A stretch of DNA of 33,146 bases from an uncultured Lachnospiraceae bacterium (GCA_947589125.1 CANPZZ010000011.1:1-33146), one strand, 5' to 3'; numbered from the stretch's first letter, positions 1 to 8,933 are shown. Made by a program: numbers and translations. Notes: generated from the sequence alone by a model not told the origin.

Positions 1-38
1 ACAGGTGTTTATCTAACATATGTTCGATTAACGCCTGT
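1..38. promoter_or_regulatory. 38-bp near-perfect palindrome centred on a DinR/LexA-like box
   Basis: acaggtgtttatctaacatatgttcgattaacgcctgt: 16 of 19 symmetric pairs match. The core at 13-26, CTAACATATGTTCG, is 13/14 to the Gram-positive SOS box CGAACNNNNGTTCG. Confidence 0.5.
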
Positions 39-82
39 TCTTTTATCCTTCCCAAATCTCGGAATTTCCTATAAAGTAAGAA

Positions 83-106
83 AGACGGCCCCTTCCGGAG
101 CCGTCT
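83..106 (-). terminator. Rho-independent terminator for the choline-binding-type protein gene
   Basis: Stem agacggc/gccgtct. On the - strand it is followed by TTTCTTACTTT, just past the 144 stop codon. Confidence 0.6.
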
Positions 107-143
107 CATTTTTATACCGTATTCACTTCTCAGGGAAACAGCA

Positions 144-2576
144 TTACTGGATCCACACACCGTTGGCATCTACTTTGTAGCCATCCGGAGTTGTTCCGTT
201 CACGAACAGGGAGCCCTGCGGGCCGCCGCTCTCCGGACGGAAGTAATACCACTTGCCATCGATCTGCTGCCATCCGGTGTACATATGGCCCTGCGTGCCA
301 TCAGATACCGGATGCAGATAATAACGGTTGCCTTCCCATGTGACCCATCCGGTTACCATGTAACCCTCAGCGTCAAAGTAATACCAGTCGGTCTTGCCTT
401 CCCAAACCAGCTGTGCCCAGCCGTTCGCGGGCCATGTGCCGTCCGCATTCTCATACCACCAACGGATACCGTCAGCAGCCTTCTTCCACTGGCCGACAGC
501 AGCCTTCTTGGCGGAGGAAGAACCTGTGTAGCTTCCACCGGTTATAGTCTGTCTGTATACAAACGTCATACGGAACGGGCTGAAGGAACTCGTTATAAGC
601 TGCGCCATACCATCGGTGATATAAGAGCCGGTGCTGATAAGATCTGTGTAGCCCCATTCGCCGTCAACCTGATGCATCCACTCGACATAATTGCTGTCAG
701 CCGGACGAGCCGCGGGAACCGGAACATTTACAGTCACATAGCTGAAATAGTCTGTAAGAGAACCCTGCCCATCTTTCTTGCCACTCTTGTCAACAACATA
801 TACCTTTACGTCAATGTCCGCTTCCATACTCTCTACAACAGCTTTACCGTCCTCTAAGACCACGTTGATCTTCTGAACCGTAATCTCCGGTTCAACACAA
901 ACATCCTCGCCGTCTTTAAGCGTCAGCTGTTCAAGAAGCGCGTCAGCGTTTATTGCCCCAATCGTTGCTGTACCTTTGGCAATCTCCGCCTCAATAGCGT
1001 CTGCCTGAGCCTTAGTCACACCCTCACCCAGATTAGATGCACCCGGGGCAATCTGCGGGGCGACCGGAACAACTTCCACTTCATTATTGCCATTCACAGT
1101 GATATCAACGACCGCACTCAGCTTTTCAACTGCATACTGACCATCATAGACAACATCCAGCTTCGTCTGACCTGCCATCTTACCGGTAATTGTAACGCGA
1201 ATTACATCGTAATCAGAGACCCCGAAATACGGAGGGAATTCAACATCAACCACTGCCGAATCCATGCCAATCTTCCATTTTCCATCTGTCCAGAACTTTT
1301 CAAAGACTGCCTTTTTCTCATCTTCTTTCGCGTCTTTATCAGAGTACTCGATGAACATTTTTATCTTAGTCGGCTCATCTTTCTCTATCGCCAACGTGTC
1401 TTTTTCAAATCTCATGCCGGAGATTCTCAGTGATGCCTCGGTTACAGTCACCTTACATGTTGCCGTGATACCGTCAACGTTGACCGTCAGATCCGTTTCA
1501 CCCTTGGAAATCGCTTCGATCTCGATCTCAGCCGAATAAGTAGACGGATTCTCTTTCCAATTGATATGGATGACTTTGTCATCGAATGTCGTATTTGCAC
1601 CGCGAACATTCTTATAGAAGGTCGCCCACAGAGCGGCTTTCTGATCATCCTTAGTGACTTCATTGAAATCAACTGTCAGATTCACTGTCGCCCCATCTTT
1701 GCCAACGCTCACTGCAGTTTTGTCGAACTTTGCGGATTTAATAGCAGCTTCTTCAGCCTTATCAACGACGACCTCACAAGATGTCGATAACGTCTTCTCT
1801 GCCTTATCACCCTTGTATCCAACGGTCAGCGTATCTGAACCAACTGCCAAAGCTTTAACCCGAACTTTGAATTCCACTTCCTTACTTTCAAAGCTCTCCG
1901 GTTCGCTCCAACCCACAATCTCCACTGCCTTTAATTTATCGCCCGCATGGACTCCGGTCCAGTTGTCAACATCTTTCCAGAATTCTGTAAATACTGTCTC
2001 TCTCTGTTCTGGCGTAGCATTCTCATTAGTGAATGTCACCTTTATCGGAATGCCCTTTACATCAGTATCGCTTATACTAATGTGACGAGACTCTTGCACA
2101 AACTCCATGGTCGCGATCTTTAACGGTTCTTCTTTGGTTGCGGCCTTCACTGTAATCGTCGCTACACCCTTCACATCTCCATAGCTTACAGTAAGCCTCG
2201 CTGTAGAATCTTCGGTAACATCTTTGCTGGCCGTTACATCAACAATAATGTTCATACCATCTACTTTAACCAACTTCGCTGAAACCACCTCGGGTTTGTC
2301 GACAGTCACCTGCATTGCGTTATACGCACTTGCCAATGCAGCATTCTGATCGGACGCAACAATTGCATCTGAGCTAGTTGCTTTGTCGACGGTGGCTTTA
2401 AACGTAATCGTTTTTGTCTCGCCTGCCGTCATAGTGACTTCCTGGCTCTCATAAGTGATTGCCGTCACTTTCCACAACTCCGCCAGCGCTGAGAACGCAG
2501 ACGACGGCATCATGGTCAGCACCATCGCCGCGCACAGCAGTAAAGCCAGCTTTTTCTTTACTTCTCTTGCCTTCAT
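144..2576 (-). CDS. Secreted surface protein with tandem Ig-like repeats and C-terminal choline-binding/cell-wall-binding repeats
   Basis: Signal peptide (MKAREVKKKLALLLCAAMVLTMMPSSAFS). C-terminal repeats such as GWVTWEGNRYYLHP and GWQQIDGKWYYFRPE. RBS aaggag upstream of the ATG. Confidence 0.85.
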   Translation of the reverse strand: MKAREVKKKLALLLCAAMVLTMMPSSAFSALAELWKVTAITYESQEVTMTAGETKTITFKATVDKATSSDAIVASDQNAALASAYNAMQVTVDKPEVVSAKLVKVDGMNIIVDVTASKDVTEDSTARLTVSYGDVKGVATITVKAATKEEPLKIATMEFVQESRHISISDTDVKGIPIKVTFTNENATPEQRETVFTEFWKDVDNWTGVHAGDKLKAVEIVGWSEPESFESKEVEFKVRVKALAVGSDTLTVGYKGDKAEKTLSTSCEVVVDKAEEAAIKSAKFDKTAVSVGKDGATVNLTVDFNEVTKDDQKAALWATFYKNVRGANTTFDDKVIHINWKENPSTYSAEIEIEAISKGETDLTVNVDGITATCKVTVTEASLRISGMRFEKDTLAIEKDEPTKIKMFIEYSDKDAKEDEKKAVFEKFWTDGKWKIGMDSAVVDVEFPPYFGVSDYDVIRVTITGKMAGQTKLDVVYDGQYAVEKLSAVVDITVNGNNEVEVVPVAPQIAPGASNLGEGVTKAQADAIEAEIAKGTATIGAINADALLEQLTLKDGEDVCVEPEITVQKINVVLEDGKAVVESMEADIDVKVYVVDKSGKKDGQGSLTDYFSYVTVNVPVPAARPADSNYVEWMHQVDGEWGYTDLISTGSYITDGMAQLITSSFSPFRMTFVYRQTITGGSYTGSSSAKKAAVGQWKKAADGIRWWYENADGTWPANGWAQLVWEGKTDWYYFDAEGYMVTGWVTWEGNRYYLHPVSDGTQGHMYTGWQQIDGKWYYFRPESGGPQGSLFVNGTTPDGYKVDANGVWIQ

Positions 2577-2654
2577 TTTTCTCTCCTTTTCCTTTTCCTA
2601 CATCCTGGGGATATGTATTTTGGAAAATTATTAAGATTTCCCCAAGATTTTTTT

Positions 2655-2683
2655 ATTATACCCCCCCAGGCGGTCGGAGTCAA
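2655..2683 (-). promoter_or_regulatory. SigA-type promoter of the choline-binding-type protein with a G7 tract in the spacer
   Basis: - strand TTGACT (2683-2678), 17-nt spacer ccgaccgcctggggggg (2677-2661), TATAAT (2660-2655). Confidence 0.75.
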
Positions 2684-2688
2684 TATGT

Positions 2689-2733
2689 TTTACGAAAACC
2701 TTACGGAAAATATTATGAAAGTCTTACGGAGAT
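2689..2733 (-). repeat. Four direct repeats (TTYCRTAAN-like on the - strand) with 11-12 bp period upstream of the -35
   Basis: + strand: tttacgaaaac (2689), cttacggaaaat (2700), attatgaaagt (2712), cttacggagat (2723); offsets 11, 12 and 11 bp. Confidence 0.6.
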
Positions 2734-2776
2734 AATCACAAAAACTTTCAGTGGGCCGAACAGGCACTGAGTCAGC

Positions 2777-2805
2777 TTGCCCTTCTGCGGATTTCGTGCT
2801 ATAAT
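2777..2805 (+). promoter_or_regulatory. SigA-type promoter for the Rpn-like gene
   Basis: TTGCCC (2777-2782), 17 nt, TATAAT (2800-2805). Confidence 0.6.
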
Positions 2806-3039
2806 GGCATCGTCGGCAGGTGCTCCGTCGCCCGCCCCATATACATTTTCTGGTATCATGCCCCGACGCTCTCGGGCGGATCCCACCATGGACAGTCTCA
2901 GACTGCCTGAGTATTTTTCTCTGGCATGGACGCATTATCTCCATACCTTCCCGCGCGGCAGCCGCGGCACTGTCACGCGGCGGGAACTTTCAGGCCGCGT
3001 ACGCCCCTGCCCGGGGCTGAATTCGAAGGGGGGAATTCT

Positions 3040-4058
3040 ATGGGCATCCAAAATCTTCACGTCAATGAGCTTCTGAAACGCAGGGAAATATTTGCCGATC
3101 TCGTCAATGGCTCCCTGCACAACGGCAGGCAGATCCTGAAACCGGAAGACCTGACTCCTCTGCCGCCTCAGTCCGGCGTCGTCTTCTCCGGCCGCCGCGG
3201 ACGAGACAAAGCCGTCGAACGCACCGGCGACATCCGCATGAAGGCCGACTCCGGCACCTACTCTGTCATTTTCGCCGGCGAGGCCCAGGCCAATACCCAC
3301 TACGCCATGCCTGTCCGTAACATGCTCTACGACGCGCTGGAGTACACCCGCCAGGTGAAAGACCTGGAGAAGCAGCATCGGAGGGCGAAGGATCTGGCGC
3401 AGTCGGACGAGTTCCTTTCCGGCATGGCGAAGCAGGACCGATTCGGCCAGTCGTGAATACGGTGCTTTTCACGGGGGAATCCTGGGACGGCAGCGAGACG
3501 CTCCACGGACTGTTGGACATCAACCCGAAGGACATGAATACGAAAGAACTCCTTAAATACATACCTGACTATCGGATCAATCTGATTCCGGTCAGGGCGA
3601 TAAAAGAACCGAAGAATTACAAAACGTGTTTACAGCAGATATTCTCTATGATAAAATACAAAGATGACAAGGAGAAATTAAGCCGCTATGTGCAGGAGAA
3701 CCGGGAAGCGATCGATCAGATGGACAGCGTGGAACTGTCCGCGGCCCTGGTGATGCTGAACGACCGGCGGCTGGAAGAACAGATCGAACAGCAGAGAGCG
3801 AAGGAGGGAACGAAGGTGCTTGGATTATGTCAGGCTATTACAGATATGTTGAACGACAGTGAGAAAGCCGGCGAAGAACGCGGACTGGAACGCGGCTTAG
3901 AACGCGGCGAAAAGCTCGGACTGGAACGTGGTGAAAAGCGTCTGGCGCAGCTCTGCGACTGCCTCATGGAGGCGGGCCGTCTGGACGACATGAAGCGGAC
4001 ATTCACCGATCAGGAGTTCCGCGAATCCCTGTACGAGAAATTCGGTATCCGGGAATGA
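3040..4058 (+). pseudogene. Rpn family recombination-promoting nuclease/putative transposase (PD-(D/E)XK), frameshifted
   Basis: Two overlapping ORFs (3040-3456 frame 1, 3453-4058 frame 3) together give one Rpn-like protein: ...EAQANTHYAMPVRNMLYDALEYTRQV... then ...RPVVNTVLFTGESWDG.... Start ATG at 3040 follows an AAGGGGGG RBS. C-terminus has an ERGLERGLERGEK repeat. Confidence 0.75.
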
Positions 4059-4119
4059 TATTTCGAAACCCATTGCTTAGAATCCATCATTCCAATTCCA
4101 TTATAGGTGTAATCTCAGG

Positions 4120-4156
4120 CCGCGCCCGCGGGACATTCCCGGCGAGCGCGGTTTTT
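4120..4156 (+). terminator. Rho-independent terminator after the Rpn-like gene
   Basis: ccgcgcccg...cggcgagcgcgg followed by ttttt. Confidence 0.65.
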
Positions 4157-4206
4157 GTCTGCGGCGGTCTCGGAAATATCCCGCATCCATGCGCCAAAGT
4201 TAGCCC

Positions 4207-4235
4207 TTGAATCCCCATGAAAAATACAGTATAAT
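4207..4235 (+). promoter_or_regulatory. SigA-type promoter of asnS
   Basis: TTGAAT (4207-4212), 17 nt, TATAAT (4230-4235). Confidence 0.75.
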
Positions 4236-4296
4236 AATATACAATATGAGTTTATGCCCGCGGCGCAGGCGGGCGAGTCAGCAAAGGAGCATATTT

Positions 4297-5688
4297 ATGG
4301 ATATGATCACAGTAAGAGAATTATATCGCAGCAGAGAGAATTATTTTGACAAAGAGATCACCGTCGGCGGCTGGGTGCGCAGTATCCGCGACTCAAAGGC
4401 GTTTGGCTTCATCGTCGTCAGCGACGGCTCGTATTTCGAGACGCTGCAGGTGGTGTTCCATGATACCATGGCGAATTTCGAGGAGATCCGGAAATTGAAC
4501 GTGGGCGCGGCGATCATCGTGACCGGCACGCTGGTAGCGACGCCGGAGGCGAAGCAGCCGTTTGAGATCCAGGCTTCGGAGATCGCCGTGGAAGGCACCT
4601 CCGCGCCGGATTATCCGCTTCAGAAGAAGCGTCACAGCTTCGAGTATCTGCGGACCATTTCCCATCTTCGTCCCAGAACGAATACATTTCAGGCCGTGTT
4701 CCGCGTCCGGTCGCTGATCGCTTACGCGATCCATAAGTTCTTCCAGGAGCGGGATTTCGTCTACGTCCATACACCGCTTATTACGGCCAGCGACTGCGAA
4801 GGCGCCGGCGAGATGTTCCAGGTGACGACGCTTGACCCGGACAACCTTCCCCGGACCGCAGACGGAGCCGTGGATTATACCCAGGATTTTTTCGGCAAGC
4901 ACACCAGTCTGACCGTCAGCGGCCAGTTAAACGGTGAGACCTACGCCATGGCATTTCGCAATATCTATACCTTCGGGCCCACCTTCCGCGCGGAGAATTC
5001 CAACACCACGCGGCATGCGGCGGAGTTCTGGATGATCGAGCCGGAGATCGCGTTCGCCGATCTGAACGACAACATGGCGCTGGCTGAAAGCATGCTCAAG
5101 TACATCATCAATTACGTACTGGAGAACGCACCGGAGGAGATGAATTTCTTCAACCAGTTTGTGGACAAAGGGCTCTTAGAGCGGCTCCACGGCGTCGTAA
5201 ATTCCGAATTCGGCCATGTGACTTACACGGAAGCCATCGAACTGCTTGAGAAGAATAACGACAATTTTGACTATAAGGTATTCTGGGGCTGCGACCTGCA
5301 GACGGAGCACGAGCGGTACCTGACCGAGCAGATCTTTAAACGCCCGGTGTTCGTCACCGACTATCCGAAGGAGATCAAAGCCTTCTATATGAAGATGAAC
5401 GACGATGATAAGACCGTGGCGGCCATGGACTGCCTGGTACCGGGCATCGGAGAGATCATCGGCGGCAGCCAGCGTGAGGACGACTACGACAAGCTGCTTA
5501 AGAGGATGCGGGAACTGGGGCTTAAGGAAGAGGACTACCAGTTCTATCTGGATCTGCGGAAATACGGCTCCACCCGCCACGCAGGCTTCGGACTGGGCTT
5601 CGAGCGCTGCGTCATGTACCTGACCGGCATGGGCAACATCCGCGACGTCATCCCGTTCCCGAGAACCGTCAAAAACTGCGATCTATGA
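4297..5688 (+). CDS. asnS: Asparaginyl-tRNA synthetase
   Basis: [45 protein letters not shown]; class II motifs [21 protein letters not shown] and [38 protein letters not shown] before the ATG at 4297. Confidence 0.95.
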   Translation: MDMITVRELYRSRENYFDKEITVGGWVRSIRDSKAFGFIVVSDGSYFETLQVVFHDTMANFEEIRKLNVGAAIIVTGTLVATPEAKQPFEIQASEIAVEGTSAPDYPLQKKRHSFEYLRTISHLRPRTNTFQAVFRVRSLIAYAIHKFFQERDFVYVHTPLITASDCEGAGEMFQVTTLDPDNLPRTADGAVDYTQDFFGKHTSLTVSGQLNGETYAMAFRNIYTFGPTFRAENSNTTRHAAEFWMIEPEIAFADLNDNMALAESMLKYIINYVLENAPEEMNFFNQFVDKGLLERLHGVVNSEFGHVTYTEAIELLEKNNDNFDYKVFWGCDLQTEHERYLTEQIFKRPVFVTDYPKEIKAFYMKMNDDDKTVAAMDCLVPGIGEIIGGSQREDDYDKLLKRMRELGLKEEDYQFYLDLRKYGSTRHAGFGLGFERCVMYLTGMGNIRDVIPFPRTVKNCDL

Positions 5689-5691
5689 TGT

Positions 5692-5863
5692 CCACGCAGG
5701 CAATGAGCAGTGCGAAATTGGAACTCCTGCAAGCCGTGTCGTGCTTGCACGTAAGCGGCCTGCAGGAGTTCCAATTTCATAGGGCGAAGCCCGTGAGCGA
5801 AAAAGCCGCAGGCTTTTGAGCCACGCACTGCGGACTCGCGTGTCAAGCCATGCCGCGCACTGC
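5692..5863 (+). repeat. Structured interspersed element, copy 1 (E1)
   Basis: Ends gcagtgcg (5707-5714) and cgcactgc (5824-5831) are inverted repeats. 18-bp perfect stem 5714-5731/5761-5778, conserved loop gtcgtgcttgcacgtaagc, then hairpins gggc-gaa-gccc and aaaagcc-gca-ggctttt. A second cgcactgcgg lies at 5856. Confidence 0.85.
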
Positions 5864-5901
5864 GGCCTCGCACACACAAGAAATCAGGAGGCTGATAAGC
5901 C

Positions 5902-6975
5902 ATGAAATTCCTTCACACCGCCGATATCCACTGGGGCATGACGCCGGACGGCGATAAGCCCTGGTGCAAGGAGCGGACACAGGCGATCAAAGACACTTTT
6001 GCACAGATCATCGACCTGGCGCGGACGCGGGAGGTGGATTTCCTGTTCATTTCCGGCGACCTGTTCCACCGTCAGCCGCTTCTCAGGGATCTGAAAGAGA
6101 TCAATTATCTGTTTTCCACGATCCCTTCCATTCATGTGGTCCTGATCGCCGGCAACCACGACCGGATCCGGCCCAATTCCGCGGTTCTCAGCTTTACCTG
6201 GGCTCCCAACGTCACCTGTCTGATGAGCGAGGAGATCGAAAGCGTCTATTTCAGCGACTGCAACACGGAGGTCCACGGTTTCAGCTATCACTCTGCGGAG
6301 ATCCGCGACGGACTGCCCGCGGATAAGCTGGAGATATCCTTCGACGGCCGCATCCACATCCTGATGCTCCACGGCGGCGACACGGCGCATCTGCCTCTGG
6401 ACAAAGGCGCGCTTGCCGCGTCCAATTATTCCTACATCGCTCTTGGACATATTCATCGGCCGGAAGTCGTTGTGGAGAACAAAGCGGCATTCCCCGGCTC
6501 CCCGGAGCCTCTGGATCACACGGAGACCGGTCCCCACGGCGTATTCTTCGGAACGGTCAGTCCGGTAACGCGTCAGGTGGAATCCCTGGAATTCGTCCGG
6601 CTGTGCCGCTCCCAATACATCCCCCTGATCGTCAATATCACGACCCACACGACCAACGCGGAACTGGAGCTTAAGATCACTCAGGAGATCCGGAAACGTG
6701 GCCTTCAGCATATCTACCGTTTCCGCATCCGCGGCATGCGGGATCCGGATATTGAATTTGATTTTGAGAATCTCATTTCCAAATTCCGCATTGTGGAAAT
6801 CACCGACGAGTCGGAGCCACAGTATGATTTCAGCGCCCTGTTCGCCGAGCATCCCAGCGATATGATCGGCTTCTATATCCGGGCCTTCGATAAACCGGAC
6901 CCGAGCCCGGTGGAGAAGAAGGCGCTGTATTACGGCATCAACGCGCTCTTACGTACCACGGACGAAAGGAGTTAA
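5902..6975 (+). CDS. SbcD/YhaO-like metallophosphoesterase (DNA exonuclease family)
   Basis: HTADIHWG, ISGDLFHR, IAGNHDR, LMLHGGD and ALGHIHRPE motifs; AGGAGG RBS; directly followed by an ATPase gene. Confidence 0.88.
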   Translation: MKFLHTADIHWGMTPDGDKPWCKERTQAIKDTFAQIIDLARTREVDFLFISGDLFHRQPLLRDLKEINYLFSTIPSIHVVLIAGNHDRIRPNSAVLSFTWAPNVTCLMSEEIESVYFSDCNTEVHGFSYHSAEIRDGLPADKLEISFDGRIHILMLHGGDTAHLPLDKGALAASNYSYIALGHIHRPEVVVENKAAFPGSPEPLDHTETGPHGVFFGTVSPVTRQVESLEFVRLCRSQYIPLIVNITTHTTNAELELKITQEIRKRGLQHIYRFRIRGMRDPDIEFDFENLISKFRIVEITDESEPQYDFSALFAEHPSDMIGFYIRAFDKPDPSPVEKKALYYGINALLRTTDERS

Positions 6976-6978
6976 TCC

Positions 6979-8844
6979 ATGAAATTCCTAGAACTTCAGA
7001 TAAAAGGATTTGGAAAATTCCACGACCGCAGCATTTCATTTACAGACGGCATCAACGTGATATACGGTAAGAACGAAGCCGGCAAATCCACGATCCACAC
7101 CTTCATCCGCTGCATGCTCTTCGGCTTAAAACCCCAGCGGGGCAAGGCCGCCAGAAAGGACCTGTACAGTCAGTACGAACCCTGGGAGAACAGCGGCACC
7201 TACGAAGGCTCTCTGCGGCTGGAGCACGAAGGACATGTCTACCGTATTGAGCGGATCTTCCGCAAAGATAAGAAGGAACTGCGGATCATCGACGAAACGC
7301 TGGGCCGGGAGATGGAAGCTACCGACGCTTTCATGAATGAACTGCTGGGCGGCTTGAGCGAAACCGCATACAACAATACGATCAGCATCGGCCAGCTGAA
7401 AAGCGCCACAGACGGAGGCATGGTCTCGGAACTGAAGAATTACATAGCCAATATGAACACCTCCGGCAATATGGCCTTAAACATCACAAAGGCTTCCGCG
7501 TTCCTGAAGGCGCAGAAGAAAGAGATGGAAAACCAGCTGGTTCCGGAAGCGGCCCGATCCTACACTACGCTGCTGGGCGAGATCAAAGCCATCGAGAAGG
7601 ATATCGCCGCGCCGGAATATGAGAACCGGCTTCCGGAATTTACGAAACTTAAGATGGATACGCGGGCAGAGATTGAGAAGAAGCAGGCGGAGAAGGAGGA
7701 AATGATCCAGAAGACTGCCAGGGGACGCCAGCTTCTGGAAGAGAACCATTTCCAGGATCTGTCTTCCATCGAGCAGTACGAGCGGAAGACGGAAGACATC
7801 TTTCGGAACTACCGGACTGTGAAGGCCGCCACCGAGAAACGGTCGCGGAAGATAATGACCGCGGTGTTCTTTGTACTGGCTGTGCTTCTGGCTGCCGGAG
7901 CCATCGGCCTGGCCGTTATGGGCAGCAGCATCGCCATTTTGCAGAATGTGAACCTGTCTTCCATCGCTGCCATGGCGGTCGGAGCCGGGATCGCGGCTGT
8001 TCTCTGCTGCGGGGCGGGAATCGCCCTCCTGATGCGAACCAGACGACTCAACAAGGAACTGCTTCTCAGCAGTCAGGCACTGCAGGAGACCTTCCACCGG
8101 CATATCGGCGACTCCGATCTGTCGGAGCAGGCACTTGAGACCTTCCGCACGCGGATGGCGGAATTTAAACGTCTTACCGCAGCCACGGAACAGTCCGAAG
8201 CCGCCTTGGCCAGGCTTTCGGGCGAGATCGCTTCCCTCAATTCGAAGCAGAACGACTGCAGCGACGCCATCGAAAAGCAGCAGAAGCTTCAATGGGATCT
8301 GGAGAAGAAGCTGGAGCTCCTGGGAAACTACAAGAACCAGCTTGAATCGTTAAAGCATACGCTGGCGGAGAACGCGCGGATCTCCGATGAACTGGCTGCC
8401 ATCGACCTTGCCCAGGAGACTTTAAACGATCTGTCCATGTCGATCCGGGATTCCTTCGGCCTGTACCTGAACAAGACGGCCTCCGATCTGATATCCGGGA
8501 TCACCGGCGGCATTTATTCCAGCATGAGCATCGACGAGAACCTGAACGTCTTCATGAACACTCCCACGAAGCTGGTTCCCATCGAGCAGGTGTCCAGCGG
8601 CACCATGGATCAGATCTATCTGGCGCTCAGGCTGGCGGCGGCCAGGCTGATCCAGGGCGATAAGGAAGATATGCCGCTGATCTTCGACGACAGCTTCGTA
8701 CTCTACGATGACGAGCGCTTAAAGAGCGCGCTGAAATGGCTGACCAAATCCTACAGCGGACAGATCATCATTTTCACCTGCCATCAGCGGGAGGCGCAGA
8801 TGCTGACGGCGAACCAGATCGAATATAATTTGATACGGATCTGA
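6979..8844 (+). CDS. YhaN/SbcC-like SMC-type ATPase with a membrane hairpin inside the coiled coil
   Basis: Walker A YGKNEAGKST, signature SSGTMDQIYLALRLA, Walker B-like PLIFDDSF. Two hydrophobic segments, VFFVLAVLLAAGAIGLAVM and IAAMAVGAGIAAVLCCGAGIALLM. Confidence 0.85.
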   Translation: MKFLELQIKGFGKFHDRSISFTDGINVIYGKNEAGKSTIHTFIRCMLFGLKPQRGKAARKDLYSQYEPWENSGTYEGSLRLEHEGHVYRIERIFRKDKKELRIIDETLGREMEATDAFMNELLGGLSETAYNNTISIGQLKSATDGGMVSELKNYIANMNTSGNMALNITKASAFLKAQKKEMENQLVPEAARSYTTLLGEIKAIEKDIAAPEYENRLPEFTKLKMDTRAEIEKKQAEKEEMIQKTARGRQLLEENHFQDLSSIEQYERKTEDIFRNYRTVKAATEKRSRKIMTAVFFVLAVLLAAGAIGLAVMGSSIAILQNVNLSSIAAMAVGAGIAAVLCCGAGIALLMRTRRLNKELLLSSQALQETFHRHIGDSDLSEQALETFRTRMAEFKRLTAATEQSEAALARLSGEIASLNSKQNDCSDAIEKQQKLQWDLEKKLELLGNYKNQLESLKHTLAENARISDELAAIDLAQETLNDLSMSIRDSFGLYLNKTASDLISGITGGIYSSMSIDENLNVFMNTPTKLVPIEQVSSGTMDQIYLALRLAAARLIQGDKEDMPLIFDDSFVLYDDERLKSALKWLTKSYSGQIIIFTCHQREAQMLTANQIEYNLIRI

Positions 8845-8859
8845 GCAATACAGAACGGG

Positions 8860-8913
8860 GTGCCGCTGACGCTCTTTCTGCATCGAAATAAAACCGAGTG
8901 CCACTGGCGCTCT
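8860..8913 (+). repeat. Short imperfect direct repeat pair
   Basis: GTGCCGCTGACGCTCT (8860-8875) and GTGCCACTGGCGCTCT (8898-8913), 14/16 identical. Confidence 0.5.
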
Positions 8914-8933
8914 GCCCGCACGGGAAAAAATAT

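Noticed and set aside
285-857. + strand 190-aa ORF opposite the choline-binding-type gene
   Set aside because: Antisense shadow of a well-supported CDS; no RBS or domain recognised.
3436-3456. Programmed ribosomal frameshift in the Rpn-like gene
   Set aside because: No X-XXY-YYZ slippery site at gaccgattcggccag; a simple one-base deletion explains the data better.
4060-4296. T-box riboswitch upstream of asnS
   Set aside because: Too little leader after the promoter (4207-4235) and no T-box motif (TGGNACC-like) found by eye.
5707-5831. CRISPR-like conserved/variable/conserved pattern in E1/E2
   Set aside because: Only single units, variable parts are self-complementary arms, and there is no regular repeat-spacer array or cas gene.
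5544-5903. - strand ORF with KACGFFAHGLRPMKLE, and the similar phrase in 9236..9472
   Set aside because: The shared peptide comes from translating the conserved block of the E1/E2 elements, and the stem arms are non-coding palindromes; treated as a repeat, not a protein.
5884-6852. 322-aa - strand ORF
   Set aside because: Antisense to the YhaO-like gene; sequence looks like a reverse-complement shadow. The same applies to 7477..8292, 11227..12051, 13152..14111, 15973..16995, 18579..19898, 20728..21648, 25379..26584, 26331..27488 and 30089..31282.
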